Notes: generated from the letters alone by a model not told the origin. A stretch of 64,000 nucleotides of DNA from Fontivita pretiosa (GCF_050410795.1 NZ_CP191258.1:124001-188000), one strand, 5' to 3'; counted from the first letter of the stretch, positions 54,212 to 63,193 are shown. Program-made: numbers and translations.

Positions 54212-54592
54212 TCAATCGCTGCCGAGCCAGATTCCAACGCGGACCGCGACCAGCCCCGCCATCAGGCTACCCAGCAGATTGAACATCGCTTCCAGGCCGG
54301 CGCCGCGCTGGAGCAGCCCATCGGATTCGTACATGAACGTCGAGAAGGTGGTGTACGCCCCGACGAACCCCACGCCGATCGCCAGCCGCGTCGTGTCCGA
54401 CACCACCATCCGGTTTCCCACGAAGGTCACAAACCAGCCGAGCAGCAGACTTCCGGAGACATTGATCACAAACGTTCCGATCGGGAAGGCGGTGCCGAAC
54501 AACCGTCCACAGGTCGTGGAAACGAAGTAGCGGGCGATCGCTCCGAGGAATCCTGCGCATCCGATGGCCAGGTATTGTATCAGTAGTTTCAT
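54212..54592 (-). CDS. crcB: Fluoride-specific ion channel CrcB/FluC
   Basis: 126-aa Fluc channel; homodimers of these small four-helix proteins export fluoride. Motifs: GCAGFLGAIARYF (residues 10-22), GTFVINVSGSLLLGW (about 41-55), and GFVGAYTTFSTFMYE (about 74-88) with the conserved Phe residues of the pore (TTFSTF). Four hydrophobic helices fit. CrcB is the defining gene of fluoride resistance, and here it converges on two riboswitch-controlled units. ATG 54592 follows CGGAGAACGG. Confidence 0.94.
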   Translation of the reverse strand: MKLLIQYLAIGCAGFLGAIARYFVSTTCGRLFGTAFPIGTFVINVSGSLLLGWFVTFVGNRMVVSDTTRLAIGVGFVGAYTTFSTFMYESDGLLQRGAGLEAMFNLLGSLMAGLVAVRVGIWLGSD

Positions 54593-54689
54593 CCGTTCTC
54601 CGTTGACTCAAGTCGCCAACAGCAATGCCCTGGTCGGTTCCGGGACTAACGGGCCAGGAGCTGATCGGGCAAGGCTCCCATCAGGTCAC

Positions 54690-54750
54690 GGCCCGTCAGG
54701 AGTTATCGGCTTGTCCGGTCGAAGCGCTTCTGGCGGAGCCTGCCGCCGTT
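54690..54750 (-). ncRNA. Possible degenerate fluoride riboswitch upstream of crcB
   Basis: Minus strand, between the upstream gene stop and crcB: GGCGG...CCGCC (P2-like) with loop CAGGCT, followed by a segment, GATAACTCCTGACGG, that matches 12-13 of 15 bases of the riboswitch 1/2 3' end. CTCC here can pair with GGGAG 20 bases later. The ATG loop of the aptamer is changed (CAGG) and no terminator is seen. The resemblance may be a variant or decayed copy. Confidence 0.35.
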
Positions 54751-54771
54751 TCCACCATAGGGCCACGACCG

Positions 54772-55728
54772 TCATTGCGTGGCCGGTTGCGTCGCGGGTG
54801 GCTGTGTGGTTGCAGGCGGCTGGGCGACCGGTGGCGGCGGAGCATCCTGGACGGTGGGCACCAGGTAGCTGTCGTCAAGCGCCACGGGGGCGTAGCCGGG
54901 TCCGACAAATCCGGTAACACGGAAGGGAATCGTCGTTGGCTGCGTGCTGGGGGTCTGGGCGCGAGCGGTGTAGATGTTATCGCCCGGGGGCTGGTCGTAG
55001 CCCACGCCGCAGTACGGTGTCCTCTGGAAGAAGATGCTGCCGTCGCCGTAGACCACATTCTGTCCGGCGTGCCCGTGGTTGGGCGAATTGGCGCGCGCCA
55101 GCTCCGCGGGCGGTGCGTTATACGGCACCTGCGCCGCGGGCGAGCCGGGATTCTTGTCCGCAAGCAGCGCAAACTCCGCGCGCAGCCAGTCCGGCTTCAG
55201 GCGATATCCCGGCGCGCTGCTGAATGGCGAGGCATACGAGTATGAGAGATTGCTGGGTCTGCGGAAATTGCCGCGTCGATTCGGCGGCACGGGTTGTCCA
55301 TGGGCGCTGGTAATCCAGTCGCGGCTGTCGCCACTGCTGGGACACACGAACGCGCGGGTGTCGGCGACATAACCGATCCGAACCAGCAGCCACAGTGATG
55401 CAGTGACATCGTTGGGTTGCACGGGAGAGTCAGGTGCGAACGGGTCATCGGCATCCGGGCCGCTGAATGCAACGTAGCCGTTGGGATTGTTCTGAGCATC
55501 GTAGCGGACGCGGGGAAATTCCCAGTTGTTGTCGCGGGCGTAGTTCTGAAGCGCGCTGCGGATCTGACGAAGATTGTCGGCGCACCAGACGCGGCGATTC
55601 TTTTCGCGGACCGACAACAGGTACGGTACGAAGATGCTCACGAGCACGATGAAGATGCCAATGACTACCAGCGTCTCCATCAGCGTGAAGCCGCCGACGC
55701 GGCTGTGAGCCGGACGGTTAAAGCTCAA
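54772..55728 (-). CDS. Pseudopilin-like (prepilin N-methylation) protein
   Basis: About 318 aa. The N-terminus has the type IV/II prepilin signal with cleavage before FTLMETLVVIGIFIVLVSIFVPYLL (GG|FTLME) and a CADNLRQIRSALQNYA helix, then DUF1559-like surface features (CPSS, HAGQNVVYGDGSIFF). The tail is Pro/Thr/Gln-rich. Probable start is a TTG at 55728, giving a 13-15-residue leader; an ATG at 55809 would sit well inside rlmN. The 3' end of rlmN overlaps this start by about 11 bases. Such proteins may form a secretion-type pseudopilus or be surface-exposed. Confidence 0.72.
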   Translation of the reverse strand: MSFNRPAHSRVGGFTLMETLVVIGIFIVLVSIFVPYLLSVREKNRRVWCADNLRQIRSALQNYARDNNWEFPRVRYDAQNNPNGYVAFSGPDADDPFAPDSPVQPNDVTASLWLLVRIGYVADTRAFVCPSSGDSRDWITSAHGQPVPPNRRGNFRRPSNLSYSYASPFSSAPGYRLKPDWLRAEFALLADKNPGSPAAQVPYNAPPAELARANSPNHGHAGQNVVYGDGSIFFQRTPYCGVGYDQPPGDNIYTARAQTPSTQPTTIPFRVTGFVGPGYAPVALDDSYLVPTVQDAPPPPVAQPPATTQPPATQPATQ

Positions 55729-56875
55729 CGAGTTGCTGGCGCGCCTGCTCTTTGCGGCGGAGCTGGCCGCAGGCGGCGTCGATGTCGCGACCGCGGCTTT
55801 TGCGAACATGGGTGTTGATCCCGGCACGACGCAGAATCGTCTGAAACTCCACAACATCTTCGGCCTTTGGACGCTTGTACGGCAGCGATTCGACCTCGTT
55901 GTATCGTATGAGATTCACGTTGGCTCGCAACGCGCGCGAACGGATGAGCTGCACGAGCTGGCGGGCGTGCTGCGGGCGATCGTTCACGCCGCTGAGCAGG
56001 ACGTACTCCAGCGTCACCTCGCGGCCGGTGCGATCGAAGTAGTAGCGCGCCGCATCAAGGATCTCCTCCAGGCCGAAATGCTCGGCCCAGGGGATCAGCT
56101 CCCGGCGAAGCGGCTCATTGGGCGCGTGCAGCGAAATTGCCAGGTTCAGCGGCAGATCTTCTTCGGCGAGCTGCCGGATTCTCTGCGGCAGACCAACCGT
56201 CGAGATCGTGATCTTGCGCGCGCCGATGTTAAAGCACTGCGGATGGTGCAGGATCCTCACGGCGCGGATGACATTGGCGTAGTTGGCCAGCGGCTCGCCC
56301 ATGCCCATGAACACGACGTGGTTGATGCGATGCGGGTTGGATGTGTGAGCTGGCGGACGCAACGGCTTGCGCGCCGATGAATCGCCAACTTCGAGCCCCG
56401 GGCCATCAAGAAGTCGATCCAGGGCGAAGACCTGCTCGACGATCTGTCCGGCCGTCAGATTCGACTTCATTCCGTTCAATCCACTGGCGCAGAACTTGCA
56501 TCCCACGGGACAACCGACCTGCGAGCTGAGGCAGGCGGTGCGGCGGTCGGCGTCGGGGATCATCACGGTCTCGGCATTGACGCTGCCCGCCGGCTCGCCC
56601 CAGCTCAGCAGCAGCTTGCGCGTTCCGTCGGTGCTGGACTGATGCGCGGCGATTCGCGCTGTGAACCAGTCGATGCGTTCGGACAGGGTGTCACGATCCC
56701 GCAGCGCCAGATTGGTCATTTGTGCCGGGTCGGCCACGAGCTTGCGGTAGACCCAGTCACGAACCTGGGCCGCACGGAATCGTGGCCAGCCCCAGCTCGC
56801 CAGCAACTGGTCCAGCGCTTCGGGTGGCTGATCAAAAAAGTGCAACTTGTCGGGACGAGTCGGTTCGTTGGGCAT
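55718..56875 (-). CDS. rlmN: 23S rRNA A2503 methyltransferase RlmN
   Basis: 385-aa radical-SAM enzyme methylating C2 of A2503 in 23S rRNA (and A37 in some tRNAs). Radical SAM motif GCPVGCKFCASG (CxxxCxxC), the RlmN-type MGEP motif (VFMGMGEPLANYANV), and the catalytic late Cys in RKSRGRDIDAACGQL. Length and both cysteines fit. Start ATG 56875. It is divergent from the sigma-factor gene across 176 bp. Confidence 0.93.
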   Translation of the reverse strand: MPNEPTRPDKLHFFDQPPEALDQLLASWGWPRFRAAQVRDWVYRKLVADPAQMTNLALRDRDTLSERIDWFTARIAAHQSSTDGTRKLLLSWGEPAGSVNAETVMIPDADRRTACLSSQVGCPVGCKFCASGLNGMKSNLTAGQIVEQVFALDRLLDGPGLEVGDSSARKPLRPPAHTSNPHRINHVVFMGMGEPLANYANVIRAVRILHHPQCFNIGARKITISTVGLPQRIRQLAEEDLPLNLAISLHAPNEPLRRELIPWAEHFGLEEILDAARYYFDRTGREVTLEYVLLSGVNDRPQHARQLVQLIRSRALRANVNLIRYNEVESLPYKRPKAEDVVEFQTILRRAGINTHVRKSRGRDIDAACGQLRRKEQARQQLVEL

Positions 56876-57051
56876 AGGATTGATACGAGTTTGTCACTTG
56901 ACCGGTTGGACGGTACCTGTTCTGCTGGTGGCGTGCAATGAACGGTTTGCGGTACGATGGAAGTAGTGGTGCCCGGCATGCGCATGGCGGTGTGCGGCGC
57001 GCGCAGCACGCCGATCCATCGGCTCGGCCGCCGCAGATCCTCGCCAGCTCC

Positions 57052-57705
57052 ATGCCATCAACCGACAATCCAACCCCGACGGCCGTCTCCAACCCGTCGC
57101 CAGCGCATGATAATCGCAGCGATGAGCAGTTGATGGCCGACTACCGCGCCGGGGACCGCAGCGCCTTTGCGCGACTGGTGGAGCGATACCAGCGAGAGCT
57201 GTACCATTTCCTGGTTCGATTTCTGGGCGATCGTGCGGCGGCAGAGGACGTGTTTCAGGAGACGTTTCTTCAGGTGCATCAGTCGGCCGAGCAGTTTGAT
57301 CCGCAGCGGCGTTTCCGCCCGTGGCTGTTCACGATCGCTGCCAACAAGGCGCGTGACCTGATTCGGTCACAGGCCAGGCGCCCGGTCAACCCACTTCAGG
57401 CGACGATCGACCCGACCGATGAAGAGAGCGGAGAATTTATTGATCTAATGCAATCCGTCAGCGCGTTCCCCGAGGAGTCGATGGAACGCCGCGAGTTGCA
57501 GGAGGCGGTGCAAAAGACGGTTATGGGGATGCCCGAGCATCTGCGGGAAATTCTACTGTTATCCTATTTTCACCAGTTTCCCTACAAGCAGATCAGCGAC
57601 ATTCTGGATATTCCCTTAGGCACGGTAAAATCGCGGCTTCATGCCGCGGTAGCTCATTTCGCCGATCGCTGGAAAGCGATGAACCAAAAGCGATCCGCGT
57701 CGTAG
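57052..57705 (+). CDS. ECF-family RNA polymerase sigma factor
   Basis: 217-aa sigma-70 family factor with regions 2 and 4 only. Region 2: RAAAEDVFQETFLQVHQ and RFRPWLFTIAANKARDLIRSQARR. Region 4: MPEHLREILLLSYFHQFPYKQISDILDIPLGTVKSRLH. The 20-residue start is unstructured; ATG 57052 is chosen because the upstream open part overlaps nothing conserved. An upstream IR is not evident. Its downstream neighbour may regulate it. Confidence 0.85.
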   Translation: MPSTDNPTPTAVSNPSPAHDNRSDEQLMADYRAGDRSAFARLVERYQRELYHFLVRFLGDRAAAEDVFQETFLQVHQSAEQFDPQRRFRPWLFTIAANKARDLIRSQARRPVNPLQATIDPTDEESGEFIDLMQSVSAFPEESMERRELQEAVQKTVMGMPEHLREILLLSYFHQFPYKQISDILDIPLGTVKSRLHAAVAHFADRWKAMNQKRSAS

Positions 57706-57925
57706 GCAATGGGTGAAGGGCGGATCGTCGAAAGATGGTCAGCGACACGTCAACTCGCCAAATCGAAGGCTTGGCCAGGTCCCTTCGGGCGGTATCGCTG
57801 TCAGTGCGTGCGTGAGTGCGTGTGTCACATGAGGTGGCGACAAGTGTAGCGAGGCAAGAGGGGCGCAAGTGTTGCTCGGGCTGGTAGCGATGGTGCTGCC
57901 CCCCGACCTGCTTGGGGTGTTTTCG

Positions 57926-58300
57926 ATGAGCTTCAAGAAGCGACTCGGGGAAAACGACGCCAAGGCCGTGGATTTGTTACTGGATCGCACCGCATCGGCC
58001 ACCGATGGCAACAGCAGCTCGGGCGCTGCGCATCCGCCGGCTGGAAATGGCAATGGCATGAATCCGATTAGCACAGCAGAGGTTTTCGCATCGCCGACTG
58101 ATGACGAGGTGATCAAGCGGGTGGGCGCGGTGGAGACGGTTCTGCGGCTGTTGGCAGAGATGCCCGCTGCGGATCCTCCCAGCGACCTGGTGCAGCGGAC
58201 GCTGGACCGGATTCGCGCCCGCACCGCCGCGATCCCCGGCACTGCGGCAGAGCAGCCCGGGCCGCATCCGATCATTGGACACGGCCCGCCCCATGCCTGA
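57926..58300 (+). CDS. Small soluble companion of the sigma factor
   Basis: 124-aa protein of unknown function. It begins MSFKKRLGENDAKAVDLLLDRTA and ends in a helical region DLVQRTLDRIRARTAAI with a His/Gly-rich tail. GTG 57869, with GAGGGG upstream, is an alternative start adding a hydrophobic 19-residue lead. Its place behind the sigma factor suggests an anti-sigma or related adaptor role, which the sequence does not confirm. A strong terminator follows. Confidence 0.55.
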   Translation: MSFKKRLGENDAKAVDLLLDRTASATDGNSSSGAAHPPAGNGNGMNPISTAEVFASPTDDEVIKRVGAVETVLRLLAEMPAADPPSDLVQRTLDRIRARTAAIPGTAAEQPGPHPIIGHGPPHA

Positions 58301-58365
58301 TGCGATAATCCCCGCCGGCGGCATGCGCTGAACTTTTCAACGCAGAGCAACCGGCCCATGGAAGA

Positions 58366-58416
58366 ACACCGGTCGCCAGCACGAGCATTGTCCCGCTGGC
58401 GACCGGTGTTTTGTGT
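58366..58416 (+). terminator. Strong intrinsic terminator
   Basis: A 16-bp perfect stem AACACCGGTCGCCAGC/GCTGGCGACCGGTGTT around 14 loop bases, followed by TTGTGTT. It separates the sigma companion gene from the convergent HU gene and may work in both directions. Confidence 0.75.
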
Positions 58417-58449
58417 TCAATCAGAAGGTCCAGTGGCTGACTCGTGGAT

Positions 58450-58875
58450 TCAGCTTGTCTGCTGTTGCTGCTGAGGATGCGACTGCTCCTGCTGCTGGAC
58501 CGGCTGGGACTTTTCCTCGGATTCCTCGTCCGGCCCGCCTTCGGGCATATCGGCCACGTCGTGCGCTTCATCGTCGATCGTCGCCCCGGAAAGCTCGCTG
58601 AGCCGCTGTTTCATCAGCCGCCCGACTTTGAACTTAACCGTTCGCTTTTGCGGGACTTCCACCGGCTCCAGGGTTCTGGGATTCTGTGCCCTTCGAGCCT
58701 TGCGAAGCTTGGTCTCGAACACGCCGAAGTCCCGAAACTCCAGGCGATTGCCCTTGCCCAGCTCGTTGACGATCTCGTCGAGGAACTGCTGCACCACGCG
58801 CTTGACCTGGACGCGCTTGTCACCGGTAGCGTCGGCAATTCGATCAATCAGCTCTTTCTTGGTTATCGTGGCCAT
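58450..58875 (-). CDS. HU-family DNA-binding protein with a Gln-rich tail
   Basis: 141 aa. Residues 1-90 form the HU/IHF fold (TKKELIDRIADATG, RVVQQFLDEIVNEL, FRDFGVFETKLRKARRAQNPRT). The C-terminal 50 residues are acidic then Gln/Ser-rich (DEESEEKSQPVQQQEQSHPQQQQQ), an unusual extension for HU. Binds and bends DNA, nucleoid-associated. It may be tuned by the tail, but no charge-neutral lysine-rich repeats like histone tails are present. Confidence 0.85.
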   Translation of the reverse strand: MATITKKELIDRIADATGDKRVQVKRVVQQFLDEIVNELGKGNRLEFRDFGVFETKLRKARRAQNPRTLEPVEVPQKRTVKFKVGRLMKQRLSELSGATIDDEAHDVADMPEGGPDEESEEKSQPVQQQEQSHPQQQQQTS

Positions 58876-59070
58876 GGCAAACCCCGATGCGAGTTTTTAA
58901 GACCCGACAGGAAACAGACTTAAAAGATCATCGCTCAGTGGGCGGGGAAATTCAAGTGCATTTTCCGTTACATGTGATCGGGGGCGATGTTGCCGACGAC
59001 ACGGCGAGGAATTGCGGCCGGTAGACCTCCCCGTCACAAGGCGATGTCGAGATTTTGCCTGAACCAGCCG

Positions 59071-59484
59071 CTACCGATAGCTCAGTCCGAATCGCTGCGT
59101 CACCGCCCGACGCTGATAACGTTCGCCGAATCGCCTCTCCAGACCACTGTCAATGCGATCATCCACCCGAAGGTAAAAGTGCGTTGTCGTTCCAAAGTCG
59201 TATCCCCAGAACGCTTCCGGCCAGCGGCCGGATCGGGACAGGTCCAGCCGGGCCTGGTCAGCCACCACCGGGGGATCGAACACCAACGCCGAGGCGACCA
59301 CCGCATGCCTTGCGCCAGGTGGACCATTCATGGACCGGGTAGAACCAGTCGCGGCGGCGGGCGCGGCAACCGGCTTCTCCGTCGCCGGTGGCCCGGGACA
59401 TTTCGTCCTCGACGCCGCAGCGCATCCGCCGGCCAGCAGCAAGCTCAGCACAACGCCCGAAGCAATGCCGTCTCCCCATCGCAT
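59071..59484 (-). CDS. Small lipoprotein, unknown
   Basis: 137-aa exported protein with lipobox LAGGC (Cys near 21). A Pro/Ala linker (about 25-60) leads to a small domain (about 65-135) rich in aromatic and charged residues, around LDLSRSGRWPEAFWGYDFGTTTHFYLRVDD. No known motif. It lies 163 bp upstream (on its own strand, downstream) of the serine acetyltransferase gene. Confidence 0.55.
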   Translation of the reverse strand: MRWGDGIASGVVLSLLLAGGCAAASRTKCPGPPATEKPVAAPAAATGSTRSMNGPPGARHAVVASALVFDPPVVADQARLDLSRSGRWPEAFWGYDFGTTTHFYLRVDDRIDSGLERRFGERYQRRAVTQRFGLSYR

Positions 59485-59647
59485 AGGATCGACTCACGGT
59501 CAAATCCCGTGCCGCACCCGCGATCTCGAATGAGCTGGCGGGCGGTGAGTCCGATCATAGCGGATGTCGTGCCCGATCAACGTCACATGTTGCCCGGAAT
59601 CGACAATCGCGGTGTCCGCTGCGGCAGCGCGAGACCAACCAGGCCGC

Positions 59648-60613
59648 TCAAATCTGAAAGTCCAGGACGGCTTCCCGCTGACCCTTGAGTCTACGATCGC
59701 GGTACTTGAGCTTTGGCGGCTCGGCGCTGACCTGGTTCATCGGCGGAACGCTGGAGGTGATGAACACGTTGCCGCCAATCACCGCCCCGCGGCCAATCAC
59801 CGTATCCCCGCCCAGAATCGTGGCGCCGGCGTAGATCGTCACGTCGTCCTCGATGGTCGGATGACGTTTCTGCCCGCGCAGCGCCTGTCCGTAGGCCGGC
59901 GCCAGCGCGCCCAGCGTCACGCCCTGATAGATCTTCACCCGGTCGCCGATTTCGGTGGTCTCGCCAATAACTACCCCGGTGCCGTGATCGATGAAAAAGC
60001 TCCGTCCGAGCTTGGCGCCCGGATGGATGTCGATGCCGGTCAGCGAGTGCGCGTACTCGGTCATGATTCGCGGCAGCAACGGCACATTGAGCTTGTGGAA
60101 TTCGTGCGCCAGTCGCTGCACCGAGATGGCGAACACTCCCGGATAGCAGAAGATCGTCTCGTCGGTGCTCTTGGCCGCCGGATCCCCGTCGAACGCCGCC
60201 TGCACGTCGTCGGCGAGCATCTCGCGCACATGCGGAATGCGATCAAAGAACGCCGCCACGATGTGCGCCGCTTCGGCGTCGCACTGCTCGCAGCGCTGAT
60301 CGCCCGAGCCGTTGGATCCGGGGATCTGCTCGCGATACCTCAGGCAGCACCGCACCTGCTCGTACAGGATATCCGTCAGTTCGATCACGATCTCGCCGAT
60401 TCGAAACGGCAAATTGGCGCTGGTCAGCCCCTGCTCGCCGAAGTAGCCCGGGAACAGCAACTGCCTCAGCAGCTCGATCGCCTTGATGATCTTGTCGCGG
60501 TTGGGCAGGTAGACGCGGCTGAGATGATGAAGCTTGGGATGTGCGTGGACGCTGCGGACCAGCGTTTCGACGACGGAGGGCAGGCGATCGTTCAGTTCAT
60601 TACGGGTCATCAT
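59648..60613 (-). CDS. cysE: Serine O-acetyltransferase
   Basis: 321-aa left-handed beta-helix acetyltransferase making O-acetylserine for cysteine synthesis. Helical N-terminal part (about 1-170), then hexapeptide repeats with GIDIHPGAKLGRSFFIDHGTGVVIGETTEIGDRVKIYQGVTLGA and ATILGGDTVIGRGAVIGGN. The catalytic His lies in IDHGTG. The long N-terminus is typical of the CysE/SrpH longer type. ATG 60613 has GGAGG at 6 bases; the ORF extension upstream is not conserved. No cysK is adjacent. Confidence 0.85.
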   Translation of the reverse strand: MMTRNELNDRLPSVVETLVRSVHAHPKLHHLSRVYLPNRDKIIKAIELLRQLLFPGYFGEQGLTSANLPFRIGEIVIELTDILYEQVRCCLRYREQIPGSNGSGDQRCEQCDAEAAHIVAAFFDRIPHVREMLADDVQAAFDGDPAAKSTDETIFCYPGVFAISVQRLAHEFHKLNVPLLPRIMTEYAHSLTGIDIHPGAKLGRSFFIDHGTGVVIGETTEIGDRVKIYQGVTLGALAPAYGQALRGQKRHPTIEDDVTIYAGATILGGDTVIGRGAVIGGNVFITSSVPPMNQVSAEPPKLKYRDRRLKGQREAVLDFQI

Positions 60614-61485
60614 TCGAACACCTCCACGATGGCCGTGGATCTGTGTCTTTCGAGCCATCAGCCTGGCGCGGCTGTTAGATGCAGCCGGCACCGTGGCGGT
60701 TGGCGGTTTCCAGACGAACTCATCCAATAAACCAGAACGGATAACGAGCGGAAAAGCAACTTGCGGCGAACAACCGCTGGAGATTGGGCGGCCCGCTTCA
60801 CGCGAGGCCGCTCATACAGACGCACCGAATCGCAATGGCGGGGAACGGCATGCTCATGATCGCCAATCCTAGTCTGAGCTGGCCCGGCGATCAAACGTCG
60901 TCCGCAATGCAGGTGCTGCGGTGTCCGCCTTCGTGCGGCTGCGCCGCCAACTCGCGCATCGGCGGAACGCAGCCGGTTGTGACGACAATTTGCGGCAGTG
61001 AAAAAAACAACAAGAGATGGTGTTTTTCATTTGACTGTGAGCCAGCACTGGAGATATCTGTAAGCCCGCGCCGCGCACCTGCGCGGGCCTGTCCAGGCGC
61101 GGCACCGGCTTCGGCTGCCGCCTCGGCAGGGTGAATTGCTCTGAACCGCCCGGCGGAGTTGGGCGTATCCAACATTGGCCGCTGCGAAGCGGCGATGGGG
61201 GCTGTCGCCAGTCGCGGCGCTTTTTGACCGCTGGGCGGTCGGCGGCGATAGATGCTGGATGACTGGCGACGCGATCTCGCCCGCTGGTCGTTGTCGGAGG
61301 TGAGGCCCGCCCAATTGCCTCGCCACGACGCATTCCCGCGTATGACACGGACAATCTGAGCTTGGAGGCCGCGATGGACGGGCTAGACATCGCACGCCAG
61401 CCTCTGTGTATCTCAGCCCACCGCCACCGACCTTCCACCACGCGTCGGGGCGACCATGGAAGTCTTGCACCCGGGAGTTTCACCC
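60614..61485. other. Gene-poor intergenic region
   Basis: 872 bp without a convincing gene. It contains an AT-rich patch (61005-61040) and a GC-rich hairpin CCCGCGC...GCGCGGG near 61064. A possible promoter is TTGACT (61031-61036) and TATCTG (61055-61060) with an 18-bp spacer. The 3' part may hold a long leader of the beta-helix gene. Confidence 0.4.
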
Positions 61486-63108
61486 ATGCCGGTCCGACCC
61501 ACGGCAACGCCGTCGCCGATTCCCACTGATTCACCTCGCCTCAGCCGCCAACACCGGAAACCACCGGCGTCACGTCCCTGCCGCATCGATCCGCTGGAGT
61601 GCCGTCGCCTGTTGGCCATGATCAACGTCGCCGATTTCGGCGCCATCCCCAACGATGCCGGCGACGATTCATACCAGATCCAGCGGGCGATCAACTCGTC
61701 TGCGGCCGGTGACATCATCGTCTTCAACGCCGGTGAGTACCGCATCAGTCGTGAGCTGACCCCCCTGGGTGGCGGGCGAAAGTACATGGGGCAGGGCGCG
61801 GCCAAAACCACGCTGCGGCAGACCGGCAGCCAGTTCGTCTTCCACATCATCGGAAACGACGTGACGATCACGGGCTTCAAGTTCATCGGCCGCGGCGTGT
61901 TCCTGGACAACCCGCGCGGGCAGATGAACGAAAACATCGTCATCGACAACAACACCTTCGAGCTGTACGCCCGCGGCACCAACCCCAATGCCGTCATGTT
62001 CACCACCGGGCTGAAAAACAGCCGGATCACCAACAACTACTTCGATCCGATCAGCGGCGACAACGGGGTCTACGGCTATTACTGGGATAACCTGGTCATC
62101 GCCAACAACGCCTTCATGAACGGCAACGAAGGCATCCACGTGATCGACCATTCCGATCGCTCCCGCGATCTGCTCATCGAGCAGAACTATTTTTCCGGCT
62201 TGCGGCGAATGGGGATCGAGTACCAGGGCGGCGGCTGGGACACCATCATCCAGGACAACTTCTACGAGAATCCGGTGATGACCAGCGTCTTCTCGCAGAA
62301 CGACAGCACCTTCGCCTACTCGATCATCGCCGACCGCAGCCACAACACCATCATCCGTCGCAACACCGCGATTGCCCCGGAGCGTCCCGACGGGACGGGG
62401 GTGCGGGTGATCTTCGAGGTCGGCGGCGACAATTGCCTGGTGGAAGAGAACTACGTGATCGGCGGGAACCACGTGCTTGCGGGCAACGATTTCCACGGCA
62501 CCACCTCCACGATCGTCCGCAACAACAAGTGGAGCGGGTACCTGATCGGCCCCAGCGGGCGAGGGGTGCGATTCGAGGGCCAGAACGGACCGGATGTGCA
62601 GCTATCCTGGGACATCAACCGTGGCCGGCCCGGGCCCAACCGCCGCTTCGGCGGTTCGGAGATTCCGCCGACGCGACCGGACCCGCAGCCCGAGCCACAA
62701 CCCACGTTGCAGGCGCCACTGCTGAATGCCGTCGCCACCGCCCTCTCAGAGGTGGAGCTGACCTGGACGGACACGACGGCCGGCGAGGTTGGTTTCCGGC
62801 TGGAAAGGTCATTCGACGGACAGACCTGGTTCCTGCTTCACCAGCCCGGACCCAACCGCACGCGGCATTTCGATCGCGGCCTGCCGCCGAACATCAAGGT
62901 CTACTACCGCATCAAGGCGTACGGCCCGTTCGGGGAAACGCCCTACTCCAACATCGCCACCGTGACGACGCGCGGGCTGAACAGCCCATCGCCCACGGGC
63001 ACGGGCACAAGCCCATCGGGCACACCGTACATTTCGCCACCTTCGCCTACGACCAATCCGTACAGCGGCCCGACGACCAAGAGCACGTTCAGTACTGTGC
63101 TGGTCTGA
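61486..63108 (+). CDS. Parallel beta-helix surface protein with fibronectin III domain
   Basis: 540-aa secreted protein. Residues 1-45 include a basic, Ser/Pro-rich lead and the motif DPLECRRLLAM, which resembles the planctomycete LEPRxLL surface motif with Cys replacing Pro. Residues 50-360 are a right-handed parallel beta-helix of pectate-lyase/polysaccharide-lyase-like type, with rungs such as NNTFELYARG, IVIDNNTF, RITNNYFDP, and LIEQNYFSGL. Residues 420-500 are a fibronectin III domain (VELTWTDTTAGEVGFRLERS). The tail is Pro/Thr-rich. It may bind or cleave polysaccharide; catalytic residues could not be assigned. ATG 61486 has GGGAG 8 bases upstream. Confidence 0.75.
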   Translation: MPVRPTATPSPIPTDSPRLSRQHRKPPASRPCRIDPLECRRLLAMINVADFGAIPNDAGDDSYQIQRAINSSAAGDIIVFNAGEYRISRELTPLGGGRKYMGQGAAKTTLRQTGSQFVFHIIGNDVTITGFKFIGRGVFLDNPRGQMNENIVIDNNTFELYARGTNPNAVMFTTGLKNSRITNNYFDPISGDNGVYGYYWDNLVIANNAFMNGNEGIHVIDHSDRSRDLLIEQNYFSGLRRMGIEYQGGGWDTIIQDNFYENPVMTSVFSQNDSTFAYSIIADRSHNTIIRRNTAIAPERPDGTGVRVIFEVGGDNCLVEENYVIGGNHVLAGNDFHGTTSTIVRNNKWSGYLIGPSGRGVRFEGQNGPDVQLSWDINRGRPGPNRRFGGSEIPPTRPDPQPEPQPTLQAPLLNAVATALSEVELTWTDTTAGEVGFRLERSFDGQTWFLLHQPGPNRTRHFDRGLPPNIKVYYRIKAYGPFGETPYSNIATVTTRGLNSPSPTGTGTSPSGTPYISPPSPTTNPYSGPTTKSTFSTVLV

Positions 63109-63140
63109 AGGGCGTGAGGTAGACGGTCAACGATGCTCGC

Positions 63141-63178
63141 GGCGCGCGGCTCGGCAACGGGCCGCGCGCCGTTTTTTG
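63141..63178 (+). terminator. Intrinsic terminator after the beta-helix gene
   Basis: A 10-bp GC stem GGCGCGCGGC/GCCGCGCGCC followed by GTTTTTTG, 32 bp past the stop. Strong. Confidence 0.85.
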
Positions 63179-63193
63179 TTGCTTCCACTCATT

